This document shows, in pieces, positions 1-8,097 of a DNA stretch of 64,000 bases; positions within the stretch are counted from its first letter, which is position 1, and every line of letters starts with the position of its first letter. The stretch lies in assembly GCF_008369325.1 (NCBI RefSeq), contig NZ_VOBI01000016.1, positions 62,001 to 126,000 on the forward strand, in the 5' to 3' direction. The position numbers were made by a program, and so were the translations under genes. The notes below the pieces were generated by a model. That model had not been told where the DNA came from and made no database searches. It saw only the letters and a program-made list of their open reading frames with translations. Source of the DNA: Pseudomonas sp. ANT_H12B (GTDB lineage: Bacteria; Pseudomonadota; Gammaproteobacteria; Pseudomonadales; Pseudomonadaceae).

Positions 1-2
1 TT

Positions 3-374
3 AACAACGTCACGGATCTGGATCGGCGACTCGTCGACAATATAGCGCTGGCCGATTTGCTGTTCAGTACGCGGGTGCTGAAAAGAAATGCTGCACCGGG
101 CTCCAGCTGTTACCTGACTTGCCGTGGTGGCGCCTTGCTGAAATTCACACCCAGCCACACGACGAGCGAATCAGCGGTACTCGACGGGGGGATGAGTGAG
201 GGTGTTACTGCGTTTTTCACCAGGCTGCTGGCTACAAGCCGGCTGCAGGTGCTTGAGGTCGATGATTTCTGGAACCGTCGTGGGCCGATCAGTGCTGGAT
301 GGCTGCCGCCCGCACAGAAAGTTGTACCTGAAGGCCCCGGCCCATCGGAAAAACCGGATCGTGATGAGCTTTGA
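3..374 (+). CDS. 3' end of an unidentified gene (partial)
   Basis: An open frame runs in from the left edge without a required start and stops at 372-374, giving about 123 residues. The composition is ordinary for a globular protein (LDRRLVDNIALADLL near the start, Pro-rich tail PAQKVVPEGPGPSEKP). An ATG at 57 is possible, but the frame is open before it, so a gene beginning outside the window is more likely. I do not recognise the family. It converges on the leftward transporter genes, with a REP pair between them. Confidence 0.45.
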   Translation, partial: NNVTDLDRRLVDNIALADLLFSTRVLKRNAAPGSSCYLTCRGGALLKFTPSHTTSESAVLDGGMSEGVTAFFTRLLATSRLQVLEVDDFWNRRGPISAGWLPPAQKVVPEGPGPSEKPDRDEL

Positions 375-444
375 TTCGCGACAACTGTGTGGATGAAGGT
401 CTGATTTGCGTCGTAAATCGGATCTGTGAGCGACGATGAGCCTT

Positions 445-535
445 TGTGGGAGCGAGCTTGCTCGCGAAAGCGGTGTGTCAGTCACAGTGATGTTGAATGT
501 GCTGCCGTCTTCGCGGGCAAACCTCGCTCCCACAG
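445..535. repeat. REP pair (inverted)
   Basis: Two inverted copies of the Pseudomonas REP arm (TGTGGGAGCGAGCTTGCTCG, and CTCGCTCCCACA on the other side) enclose about 50 bases. It lies between convergent genes, where it could serve as a bidirectional transcript end. Confidence 0.85.
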
Positions 536-545
536 GTTGTGGGCG

Positions 546-1556
546 TCAGCGGCGGCGCATGAGGCCGATGAAGAAGAGACCGCCGATGGCGGCGGTGGCG
601 ACGCCGATGGGCAAATCTTCGGGGGCGATCAAAGTGCGGGCGGCGACGTCGACCCAGACGAGGAAGAGGCTGCCGAGCAACACGCACACCGGCAGCAATC
701 GTCGATGTTCAGCTCCGACCAATCGACGCGCAATGTGCGGCACCATCAGTCCCACAAAGCCGATTGAGCCGCTAATGGACACCAATACTCCGGTCATCAG
801 TGAAGCAATCAAAAACACCCGCAACCGCACAGTGCGGGCATTCAAGCCGAGCGTCACGGCTGTCTGTTCACCTGCCATCAACGCATTCAACGGCCGGGCC
901 ATTCCCAGCAGCAACACTAACCCGAGCAACACGCTCGCCGCCGGTACCGCCAGCAATTCCCAGCGCGCCAACCCGAGCCCGCCCAGCATCCAGAACATCA
1001 CCGCGGAACTCGCGCGGTGATCACCGAGAAACAGCAGCAAGTTGGCGATCGCCATCATCACGAATGACACCGCCACGCCGCACAGCAGCAGACGATCACT
1101 GTCGAGCCGACCGTTACGGTTGGCGATCACCAGTACGATCAACATGCTCAGCAACGCGCCGATAAATGCCGCAATCGGCAACGTCAGCAGCCCGACGATC
1201 TCACCGACATGCAGCATCACAATCACCGCGCCGAGGGTGGCGCCGGAGGTGACCCCGAGCAAATGCGGATCAGCCAACGGATTGCGCGTCACCGCTTGCA
1301 GCACCGCGCCGATCAACGCCAGTCCGGCACCGACCAGCGCGCCAAGGAGCATGCGCGGCACGCGGATCAGCCAGACGATATGTTCCTGTCCGGCACTCCA
1401 GTCCGGCACGCCGAAACCAAAGAGTTTGTGCAACAGAATCCGCCAGACCACATCCACCGGCACTCGCGCCGGGCCAAAGCCCAGCGACACCACGCACGAC
1501 ACCAGCAACAGTGCGCCGAGGGCGATCAGCAACAAGGCGTAGCGACGAATGATCAT
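546..1556 (-). CDS. FecCD-family ABC transporter permease
   Basis: A 336-residue inner-membrane permease of the FecCD/BtuC family, which moves iron-siderophore, haem, B12 or other metal complexes from the periplasmic binding protein into the cytoplasm. About nine or ten hydrophobic segments span the whole length, and the family's GAxLQxxxRNPLADP stretch is visible (GAVLQAVTRNPLADPHLLG, residues about 85-105). It is the last gene of a three-gene operon and overlaps the binding-protein gene by 4 bases. By position it corresponds to P. aeruginosa PA2914. The substrate cannot be read from sequence; zinc or a zinc complex is suggested by the Zur-like box upstream. Confidence 0.9.
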   Translation of the reverse strand: MIIRRYALLLIALGALLLVSCVVSLGFGPARVPVDVVWRILLHKLFGFGVPDWSAGQEHIVWLIRVPRMLLGALVGAGLALIGAVLQAVTRNPLADPHLLGVTSGATLGAVIVMLHVGEIVGLLTLPIAAFIGALLSMLIVLVIANRNGRLDSDRLLLCGVAVSFVMMAIANLLLFLGDHRASSAVMFWMLGGLGLARWELLAVPAASVLLGLVLLLGMARPLNALMAGEQTAVTLGLNARTVRLRVFLIASLMTGVLVSISGSIGFVGLMVPHIARRLVGAEHRRLLPVCVLLGSLFLVWVDVAARTLIAPEDLPIGVATAAIGGLFFIGLMRRR

Positions 1557-2512
1557 TCGCCGTGGAAACCCTTGGCCAGGGTTTCAACCGCCAGCACGTT
1601 GTCGATACCCGGCGTAGCCTGCACGTAAGGGATGACGATGAAGCGCTGCTTCTTGATTGCATCCACCGATTGCAGCGCCTTGTTGTTCAGCAAGAATTGC
1701 TCTTTCTGTTCGGCGGTGACTTCGCCGTAGTCAACGATCACGATCACCTGCGGATTGCGCTCGACCACGTTCTCCCAGTTAACGCGGGTCCAGCTTGCTT
1801 CGACGTCATCGAGAATGTTGCGCCCGCCAGCGGCGTCGATCAGCGCTTGTGGCATGCCGAGACGGCCGGACGTCATGGCCCGGTCTTCACCGCTGTCATA
1901 GAGGAATACACGCGGTTTTGCCGCCGGCAAGTCCTTGCGCACCTCGGCGACTTGCGCCTGCATTTCGGCGATCAGGGCGTTGGCGCGATCTTGCACGTCG
2001 AAGATTTTGCCGAGGTTGCGCAGGTCGTTGTAAGTGTCTTCCAGGCTGGCCGGCGGACGCTTCATGACGAACGCGCACGACTCGGTCAGCTCGTAGACAT
2101 TGATGCCCAATGGCTGGAGGGTTTGTGGTGTGAGATCACCACCGACGCGCATGCCGTAATCCCAACCGGCGAAGAAGAAATCGACGTTGGCGTTGAGCAG
2201 GGTTTCCACCGACGGGTACTTGGCCGCCAGTTCCGGCAAGCCATCGAGGATGGTCTGCATCTCGGGTGTGACGGACTTCCAGCCCGTCACGCCGCTGTAA
2301 CCGGCCATGCGTGGTTTGAGGCCGAGGGCGAGCATCATCTGGGTCATGTTGATGTCGTGGCTGACCGCGTGTTTCGGTGCTTGCTTGAAGGTGACTTCAC
2401 GGTTGCAACTTTGAATCGTCAGCGGGTAATGAGTGGCCTCGGCAAATGCCTGGGTGCTGCCCAGCAACACGGCGATAGAGAGGCTGGAGCGCAGCAGGGA
2501 ACGCAAAGTCAT
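1553..2512 (-). CDS. Periplasmic metal/chelate-binding protein of the ABC transporter
   Basis: A 319-residue substrate-binding protein of the FepB/BtuF (TroA-like) class. An N-terminal signal peptide ends near AFA (residues about 20-25), followed by the two-lobed binding fold; stretches such as VETLLNANVDFFFAGW and NPQVIVIVDYGE are typical strands of the class. It delivers ligand to the adjacent permease. It overlaps both neighbours by 4 bases (ATGA type), so the three genes are translationally coupled. A mid-protein Cys (ESCAF) and an early Cys (QSCNREV) could form a disulfide. The ligand is unknown. Confidence 0.88.
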   Translation of the reverse strand: MTLRSLLRSSLSIAVLLGSTQAFAEATHYPLTIQSCNREVTFKQAPKHAVSHDINMTQMMLALGLKPRMAGYSGVTGWKSVTPEMQTILDGLPELAAKYPSVETLLNANVDFFFAGWDYGMRVGGDLTPQTLQPLGINVYELTESCAFVMKRPPASLEDTYNDLRNLGKIFDVQDRANALIAEMQAQVAEVRKDLPAAKPRVFLYDSGEDRAMTSGRLGMPQALIDAAGGRNILDDVEASWTRVNWENVVERNPQVIVIVDYGEVTAEQKEQFLLNNKALQSVDAIKKQRFIVIPYVQATPGIDNVLAVETLAKGFHGE

Positions 2513-3297
2513 GGTTGGGTTATCCAGGTGATTCGTGGGTAGCCGTGCAACGGGTGTTCATCGATCAGCGCTTCGACGCCGAATACGTTGTGCAGCAGTG
2601 GGGCGCTCAGGACTTCTTTGGGCGTGCCGCTGGCCACAATGCGACCGTGATTGATCACGTACAGGCGATCGCAAAAAGCAGCCGCCAGGTTGAGATCGTG
2701 GATGCTTGCCAGGGTGCCGATCTTCAGGCGTTTGACCCGTTGCAGCAGTTCAAGCTGATAGCGCGGGTCGAGGTGATTGGTCGGCTCGTCGAGGATCAGC
2801 AATTGCGGTTGCTGAGCCAGGGCGCGGGCGAGGATCACCCGCTGCTTTTCACCGCCGGAGAGGGTGGCGAAGGCGTGGTCTTCAAAGCCTGTGAGGCCCA
2901 CCGATTCCAGGGCCTGGGTCGCGAGGTTTCGGTCCTCGATCGTGTCGCCATCGAACAGGCCTTTGTGCGGCGTGCGGCCCATGGCGACCACCTCATCCAC
3001 GGTCAGGCCGAAGGCGTCGGGGAATTCCTGCAAGACCACGGCGATGCGTTGTGCGCACCAGCGTGAGGACTGCTTCCAGACGTTGTGATGGTCGAGTCTG
3101 ACCTCACCGCTTTCGGGTTTGCTGAAGCGCCAGGCGCAACGCAGCAGGCTGGTTTTGCCGCTGCCGTTGGGTCCGATCAACCCGACGAACTCGCCGGCGG
3201 CCACGTGCAGCGAAGCATCACGTAGCTGGAACTGGTGATGACAGTGGCCGTGGCCCAGGGGTGTCCAGGCGAGGTTTGTGAGGTTAAGCGAGGTCAT
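2509..3297 (-). CDS. ABC transporter ATP-binding protein (FecE/HmuV type)
   Basis: A 262-residue ATPase that powers the neighbouring permease. Walker A GPNGSGKTSLL (residues about 42-52), signature LSGGEKQRV, Walker B LLILDEPTNHLD and the switch His in SIHDLNLA are all present, so it should be active. An N-terminal GHGHCHH stretch could bind metal but may be incidental. It is first in the operon; the 107 bases between it and the decayed TonB receptor hold two palindromic repeats and no obvious promoter, so it may once have been co-transcribed with that receptor. Confidence 0.93.
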   Translation of the reverse strand: MTSLNLTNLAWTPLGHGHCHHQFQLRDASLHVAAGEFVGLIGPNGSGKTSLLRCAWRFSKPESGEVRLDHHNVWKQSSRWCAQRIAVVLQEFPDAFGLTVDEVVAMGRTPHKGLFDGDTIEDRNLATQALESVGLTGFEDHAFATLSGGEKQRVILARALAQQPQLLILDEPTNHLDPRYQLELLQRVKRLKIGTLASIHDLNLAAAFCDRLYVINHGRIVASGTPKEVLSAPLLHNVFGVEALIDEHPLHGYPRITWITQP

Positions 3298-3318
3298 GCA
3301 AACTCCGTCCCGGGCTGC

Positions 3319-3345
3319 ATTCCCACGCAGAGCGTGGGAACGATC
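3319..3345. repeat. Second-family palindromic repeat
   Basis: The palindrome TCCCACGCAGAGCGTGGGA (3321-3339), preceded by CCGTCCCGGGCTGCAT, is a different repeat family from the GTGGGAGC REPs. A matching copy in inverted orientation lies near 46000. Confidence 0.7.
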
Positions 3346-3369
3346 AAATATTCGGTGCTGCTGACGCCC

Positions 3370-3395
3370 TCATCGCGGGCTTGCCCGCGATAGGG
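3370..3395. repeat. Single REP copy
   Basis: CATCGCGGGCTTGCCCGCGATAGG is one arm of the common Pseudomonas REP, here as a solo hairpin between the ABC operon and the receptor remnant. Confidence 0.7.
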
Positions 3396-3403
3396 ACCTT
3401 GAA

Positions 3404-3665
3404 TCAAAAGGTGTAATCAGCGGTGACGAAAAGCGATCGCGGTTCGCCGAGGATCCATGCTGGCGCTCATTGTATTGGCTTTGCGCATACTGCCGGTCAA
3501 ACAGGTTATTCATCTGCAATCCAGGCGTCGTATTACGCAACGCCTTCCATGACCCATGTCGGTGTACAGGCGGTTGCGGGCCAGTGAAGCCCCCGTCAAC
3601 GGCTGCGCCTGAGCGCTATGATTGATGGCGAGCAGGCAGAGACCGGACAAGAGGTACTTGGTCAT
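3404..3665 (-). pseudogene. TonB-dependent receptor remnant (large internal deletion and frameshift)
   Basis: Read leftwards, an ATG at 3665-3663 opens a signal peptide (MTKYLLSGLCLLAI..AQAQP) that runs to a stop after about 55 residues. In a second frame come MNNLFDRQYAQSQYNER and then, after a further shift, WILGEPRSLFVTADYTF with a stop at 3406-3404. The NLFD..Y..Y.N motif and a terminal Phe are typical of the last strands of a TonB-dependent outer-membrane receptor. About 260 bases remain of a gene normally near 2 kb, so the middle is deleted. It sits where P. aeruginosa has receptor PA2911 beside the same ABC genes. Confidence 0.8.
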
Positions 3666-3687
3666 CGGGACGGTGAATCACGTCTTC

Positions 3688-3717
3688 AAAAGAAAACCCG
3701 CCGCCAGGGCTGCGGGT
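3688..3717 (-). terminator. Rho-independent terminator or leader attenuator
   Basis: On the minus strand the stem ACCCGC / GCGGGT encloses a 10-base loop and is followed by TTTTCTTTT. It ends the leftward copper operon, but it also lies between the Zur-like box (3729-3753) and the receptor remnant. Confidence 0.65.
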
Positions 3718-3728
3718 CAGGCGGCGCA

Positions 3729-3753
3729 TTTAGCGTTATACAGTAACACTAAA
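3729..3753. promoter_or_regulatory. Candidate Zur box (25-bp palindrome)
   Basis: A near-perfect inverted repeat has arms TTTAGCGTTA and TAACACTAAA around TACAG. The minus-strand core TGTTACTGTATAAC closely resembles the Zur operator TGTTATANTATAACA (12 of 14 fixed positions by eye). It lies upstream of the receptor remnant and ABC operon, whose P. aeruginosa counterparts I recall as zinc-starvation induced. No clear -35 was found. Confidence 0.55.
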
Positions 3754-3815
3754 GGTGGCCGGGAGATAAGCACGGAAAGTCTACAGATCCCTCTAAACCA
3801 AGCATCTCGCCTGTT

Positions 3816-5195
3816 TCATGATGAAGATGAGGCCGATTCAGTTTGCCGGTTGAAACGTGACAGGACCAAGCGATCCAGCAGCCACACCACGACCAACGAG
3901 GCGCCCACCAACGGAAACGCCACTGCCAGTGCGAACATGATGACCATCGCGGTTTTCCATTTCGGCAGGTCGTGGCGCAGCGCCGGAACGCCGAACTTGC
4001 CTTGTGGGCGACGCTTCCACCAGATCACCACGCCGCTCACGGCACTGAGCAAAATCATCAGGCAGATCAGCAGCACGACGATCTGATTGAACGTGCCGAA
4101 CATCTTGCCTTCGTGCAGCATCACGCCCATTTCCGTGGCGCGGGCGACGTTGCCGTAATGCTCCCAGCGCACGTCGGCGAGGACGTCACCGGTGTACTGA
4201 TCGACATGCAGGGTGGCGTCGTTGCGCGGGTCGTCGGCGAACACCGCGAGGGTGAACACGCCGGTCGCGGTGGTCGGGAATGTGATGCTGTAACCCGGTT
4301 CGACCTTGCGTTGCACGGCGATATTTTGCACGTCTTGCAGGCTGATGGTTGGCGCCGCGGGGCCGGCTGGCGCACCTTCGTGAGCCATGTGTTCGGCGTG
4401 GTCGCCGGACATCGGCATCGGCGTGTTTTCCATCGCCCACGGCACGGTCTGGCGGGTGGCAGTGTTGAGGCTGCGCGCCTCGACATCGGACTTGGGCACG
4501 TCACCCCACATCGCTGCCGGAAAGACATTCCAGACTTCGGCGTATTGCTTGCCCCAGAACCCGGTCCAGGTCATGCCGCTGAGCAACATCACCAGCAGCA
4601 ATGACGCGCCCCAGAACCCGGTCACCGCGTGCAAGTCGCGCCAAAGTACGCGACCGCGGCTGTTCAACCGCGGCCACAGGATGCCGGCCGCCTGGCCTCG
4701 CGGCCACCACAAAAAGACGCCGGAGACCACCAACACCACGCCCCAACCGGCGGCCAGTTCTACCAGCCGATCACCGACGGTGCCGATCATCAATTCACCG
4801 TGAATCGAGCGCGCAATCGCTTGCAAATTCTTCTTCGCGTCTTGCTCGCCAAGGATGTCGCCGTGGTATGGATCGATGAACACGTTCAGTTCATGACCTT
4901 CGTTGATCACCACAAATTGCGCACTGCGTTCGGCATTGACCGGCGGCAGGTACTGTTTGATCTGACCTTGTGGGTACGCCTCTTTCACCCGCTTGAGCAG
5001 GTCGTCAGCGGCGACTGTGTGATGAGCGGCGGGGACGTTCAGCAGGCTGCCGTACATCAACGGATCGAGTTGCGGTTTGAACAGGTAGATGATGCCGGTC
5101 AGGGCCAGCATCACCATGAAGGGCGCGACGAACAGGCCGGCATAGAAATGCCAGCGCCAGGCCAGGTTGTAGAAATTCGGTTTGGGCTGTTTCAT
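3816..5195 (-). CDS. PepSY-associated TM helix membrane protein
   Basis: A 459-residue inner-membrane protein of the PepSY_TM family, often encoded beside siderophore or copper receptors and thought to act in periplasmic reduction or metal release. Features are an N-terminal helix (FYAGLFVAPFMVMLALTGI), periplasmic PepSY repeats (DDLLKRVKEAYPQG and YSITFPTTATGV regions), a central helix pair near WGVVLVVSGVFLWWPRG, and C-terminal helices. The start at 5195 is chosen because GGCGGAG lies 8 bases upstream; the frame is open further upstream through a REP. It is last in the copper cassette, after the OprC-like receptor. Confidence 0.87.
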   Translation of the reverse strand: MKQPKPNFYNLAWRWHFYAGLFVAPFMVMLALTGIIYLFKPQLDPLMYGSLLNVPAAHHTVAADDLLKRVKEAYPQGQIKQYLPPVNAERSAQFVVINEGHELNVFIDPYHGDILGEQDAKKNLQAIARSIHGELMIGTVGDRLVELAAGWGVVLVVSGVFLWWPRGQAAGILWPRLNSRGRVLWRDLHAVTGFWGASLLLVMLLSGMTWTGFWGKQYAEVWNVFPAAMWGDVPKSDVEARSLNTATRQTVPWAMENTPMPMSGDHAEHMAHEGAPAGPAAPTISLQDVQNIAVQRKVEPGYSITFPTTATGVFTLAVFADDPRNDATLHVDQYTGDVLADVRWEHYGNVARATEMGVMLHEGKMFGTFNQIVVLLICLMILLSAVSGVVIWWKRRPQGKFGVPALRHDLPKWKTAMVIMFALAVAFPLVGASLVVVWLLDRLVLSRFNRQTESASSSS

Positions 5196-5249
5196 TTGTG
5201 TGCTCCGCCAGGCGTAGGTTTTGTTGTTTAGTGCGGTTGCTGCGCAACC

Positions 5250-5315
5250 GATCGCGAGCAGGCTCGCTCCCACAGGTTCAACACCGTCCATGTGGGAGCG
5301 AGCCTGCTCGCGATG
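5250..5315. repeat. REP pair (inverted)
   Basis: ATCGCGAGCAGGCTCGCTCC and GGGAGCGAGCCTGCTCGCGA face each other with a short spacer, between the receptor and PepSY genes of one presumed operon, where it may lower expression of the downstream gene. Confidence 0.85.
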
Positions 5316-5318
5316 CTT

Positions 5319-7436
5319 TTAGAAACTCATATCCACCTTGGTCCAGAGCGTGCGCCCCGGTTCGTTGATGGCTTGCGGATCATTGGCCGGGTAGCCAAAA
5401 CCGGCGTTGCCGGCCAGGTTCAAATGCTCGGCGTAAGCCTTGCCGAACAGGTTGTCGACGCCGCTGCTGACCTTCCAGTTTTTGTTGATCCGGTACGCAC
5501 CGTTGAGCGAGAACACGCCGAACCCCGAAGTCTTGTCGAAGTCCTTGCCGACCACGTTGCCCTTGTTCTGATCGATGCGGTTCTGCGCCGCGACCACCCT
5601 CCACAAGGCGCCGGCGCTCCAGTTGTCTTCGCTGTAGGTCAGACCGAAACGCGCATCCAGCGGCGGCATCTGCGGCAGCGCATTGCCGTCACTGCTGTTC
5701 TTGCCCCAGGCGTAGGCCAGGGTCGCGTCGGCCTTCCAGTTGCTGGTCAGCTTGTAGGCCGCACCCAATTCGCCGCCCATGATTCGTGCGTCGATGTTCT
5801 GTGCTTGCGAGGTCATGCCCATCATCCCGGGCGTGTAGTTGAACAGGATGTAGTCGCGCACTTGTCCGACGTAACCTGAGGCCCAGGCTTCGAGGTCTTC
5901 GGTCTTGTATTGCAGGCCGAAGTCGAGCTGGGTGGTTTTCTCGGGCTTGATTGAATCGAAGGCATTCACCGAGCCGGCGGGGCCGGAGTTGGGCGAAACC
6001 AGTTCCCAGTAATCCGGGAAGCGCTGGGTGTGACCGAGCCCGGCGTAGAGCGTGGTCGGGCTGTCGGCCAAGTCATGCTCAAAGCGGACAAAGCCGCTCG
6101 GCAGGGTGTCGGCGCGGGTGTCGTTTGCGGTCGGGTTGGCGCGGGTCATCATTCCCGAACCGGTGGTCTGCCGGAAGTCCTTGGCCGAGGCGCGGTCCAG
6201 GCGCGCGCCGGTAATCAGTCGATCACGGTCGGCGGCGTACCAGGTCAGTTCGCTGAACACGCCGTAGTTATGGAAGTCGGCGTCCTTGGTGTATGGCAAG
6301 TCCTTGTAGACGTCGATGCCCATGGCGCTGCGCTGGCGGTGTTCGTTGGTCTGCGCGTCGATGCCGCTGATCAACTGCACATCGGCCCAGCGCCAGGTAG
6401 CTTTGATCCGCGCGCCGAGGGTTCGGCGGTCGACGTTGGAGGCCATTGGACCAGACATCATCCCGGTGCCGGACGGCGTGCGCAGGGTGTAGTTATCCAT
6501 CACGTGGTCGGCGTAGTTGTAGTAAACCTGCGCCTCGACCTTATCCAGCACGTCGCCGATGTTTGATTTCTCGAAGCGCAGGCCGAGGCTTTCGCGCTTG
6601 AACTGCGAACCGTCCATGCCACGTCCGGCGTAACGGGCTTCGCCGTCACCTTTGCCGGCGGTCAGTTCCAGCAAGGTGTCGACGTCTGGCGTCCAGCCGA
6701 GTGCCACGTCGCCGTTCCATTTGTCATAACGCGACGGCACGGTGTCGTTGTTGCCGTCCCGATAGTCATCGGCGTGCGCAGTGTTGCCGATCACTCGCAC
6801 GTAACCCAGCGACCCGCCCGCAGCGGCATCAACGACTTTGTCGAAACGGCCATTGGAGCCGGCCAATACGCTGGCGTTCACCCGGGTGCCGAGTTCGCCG
6901 AAACTCTCTGGCTCACGTTCGAACAGGATGGTGCCGGCTGACGCACCCGGTCCCCAGAGGACGGTTTGCGGACCTTTGATGACGGTGAGTTTGTCGTAGG
7001 TTTCGGGCGAGATGTACGAAGTCGGGGCGTCCATCCGGCCAGGGCAGGCACCCAGCAACTGGCCGCCGTTGGTCAGGATGTTCAGCCGCGAGCCGAACAT
7101 CCCACGCAGCACCGGATCGCCATTGGTGCCACCGTTACGGACCAGGGCGAAACCGGGGATGGTTTTCAGATAGTCCCCACCGTCGCTGGCCGGCACCGGT
7201 TGGCGCGGGTCCTTGGGGTTGGTGACGACGGTCAGTGGCGAGCTCGGCGCAATGGCGGTGATCACCGTCGGGCTCAGTTCTTCGGTGTGACTTGCGTGTT
7301 CATCGGCCAGCACCATCGGTGTCAGCAAAGCCCCGCAAAGAAACGCGGTGGCGTGCCTGAAACGAATACTGGATTCGTTCAGGGCAAAAGCGGCTTGGGC
7401 AGCGCTCAAGCGTGTGTCAGCAGCAAACCTGGACAT
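5319..7436 (-). CDS. oprC: TonB-dependent copper receptor (OprC/NosA type)
   Basis: A 705-residue outer-membrane receptor. A signal peptide ends near VLADEHAS, the plug begins at SPTVITAIAPSSP with a long GDYLKTIPGFALVRNGGTNG segment, and a 22-strand barrel ends in KVDMSF. Met-rich loops (SGTGMMSGPMASN, GSGMMTRA, TPGMMGMTSQ) and a plug Cys-Met segment (GACPGRMDAPT) are characteristic of copper receptors of the OprC/NosA group. The start at 7436 has GGAA 7 bases upstream; a second ATG lies at 7448. It is followed by PepSY and preceded by DUF2946 and PCu(A)C genes, which supports copper handling. Confidence 0.9.
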   Translation of the reverse strand: MSRFAADTRLSAAQAAFALNESSIRFRHATAFLCGALLTPMVLADEHASHTEELSPTVITAIAPSSPLTVVTNPKDPRQPVPASDGGDYLKTIPGFALVRNGGTNGDPVLRGMFGSRLNILTNGGQLLGACPGRMDAPTSYISPETYDKLTVIKGPQTVLWGPGASAGTILFEREPESFGELGTRVNASVLAGSNGRFDKVVDAAAGGSLGYVRVIGNTAHADDYRDGNNDTVPSRYDKWNGDVALGWTPDVDTLLELTAGKGDGEARYAGRGMDGSQFKRESLGLRFEKSNIGDVLDKVEAQVYYNYADHVMDNYTLRTPSGTGMMSGPMASNVDRRTLGARIKATWRWADVQLISGIDAQTNEHRQRSAMGIDVYKDLPYTKDADFHNYGVFSELTWYAADRDRLITGARLDRASAKDFRQTTGSGMMTRANPTANDTRADTLPSGFVRFEHDLADSPTTLYAGLGHTQRFPDYWELVSPNSGPAGSVNAFDSIKPEKTTQLDFGLQYKTEDLEAWASGYVGQVRDYILFNYTPGMMGMTSQAQNIDARIMGGELGAAYKLTSNWKADATLAYAWGKNSSDGNALPQMPPLDARFGLTYSEDNWSAGALWRVVAAQNRIDQNKGNVVGKDFDKTSGFGVFSLNGAYRINKNWKVSSGVDNLFGKAYAEHLNLAGNAGFGYPANDPQAINEPGRTLWTKVDMSF

Positions 7437-7490
7437 GACAATTTCCATCGAACAGTCGTAAACGACACGGCCGGTATCCGACGCAATCCC

Positions 7491-7581
7491 TGTGGGAGCG
7501 AGCTTGCTCGCGAAAGCGGTGTGCCAGACGACATTAAGGTTGACTGACACTCCCTCTTCGCGAGCAAGCTCGCTCCCACAG
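7491..7581. repeat. REP pair (inverted)
   Basis: TGTGGGAGCGAGCTTGCTCG and its inverse CGAGCAAGCTCGCTCCCACA flank about 50 bases, in the 190-base gap between the DUF2946 gene and oprC. Confidence 0.88.
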
Positions 7582-7626
7582 GTTGCTTTGGCTGTTTTGC
7601 GGACCGTGTGAGATCGGGGTGAATGT

Positions 7627-8076
7627 TTACGCGACGATGGGTGGGGCGCGGGTGCGGGCTCCGGGGAAGAAGGTTTGCCGGGCGTAGCCCAGACGAGGGG
7701 AGGGCGTGGTGAAGGTGGTGGCTTTTGGCGTGTCGAATGCGGCGAAGGACTGGCCGCCGGTAAGCGCGGGGCAGTTGAACAGCAGGCTGCAATAGCCGCA
7801 TTTTTCCCAGAGCGCGTGATGTGAGGCTTTTGGCGGGCAGTGCTCGGCGGCGGATTGCGCGCCGTGGTCGGCATGCTCCATTGCCGGCATTTCCATGCTC
7901 ATGTCCATCGACATGTTCATGGACATCGAGGAGGCGCGTTGATCCATCGGCATTGACTGGGAAATCAGCGGGCCGATAAAGATCATCAACATGGCGAACA
8001 GGCTGATCCAGGTGCCGCGCGTCAGGCTCAATGGCTGACGACGCGGTGCGGATGACCTGGCGCTAAGCGGGCGCAT
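7627..8076 (-). CDS. DUF2946 protein, Met/His-rich
   Basis: A 149-residue protein of the DUF2946 family, usually found with copper genes; the biochemical role is unknown. It has one N-terminal membrane segment (TWISLFAMLMIFIGPLI) followed by a remarkable Met-rich stretch (residues about 50-66, SSMSMNMSMDMSMEMPAM), then HADHG and a Cys pair (CGYCSLLFNCP) that could bind Cu(I). It starts 21 bases after the PCu(A)C gene, so the two are probably co-transcribed; the second DUF2946 gene upstream is a distant paralogue. Confidence 0.82.
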   Translation of the reverse strand: MRPLSARSSAPRRQPLSLTRGTWISLFAMLMIFIGPLISQSMPMDQRASSMSMNMSMDMSMEMPAMEHADHGAQSAAEHCPPKASHHALWEKCGYCSLLFNCPALTGGQSFAAFDTPKATTFTTPSPRLGYARQTFFPGARTRAPPIVA

Positions 8077-8097
8077 GGGCGTGTTCAGCTCTGCCGA

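Noticed and set aside
546..3297. BtuCDF vitamin B12 importer
   Set aside because: The family fits and cob genes are near, but the Zur-like box and synteny with PA2912-2914 favour another metal ligand; no B12-specific feature is visible.
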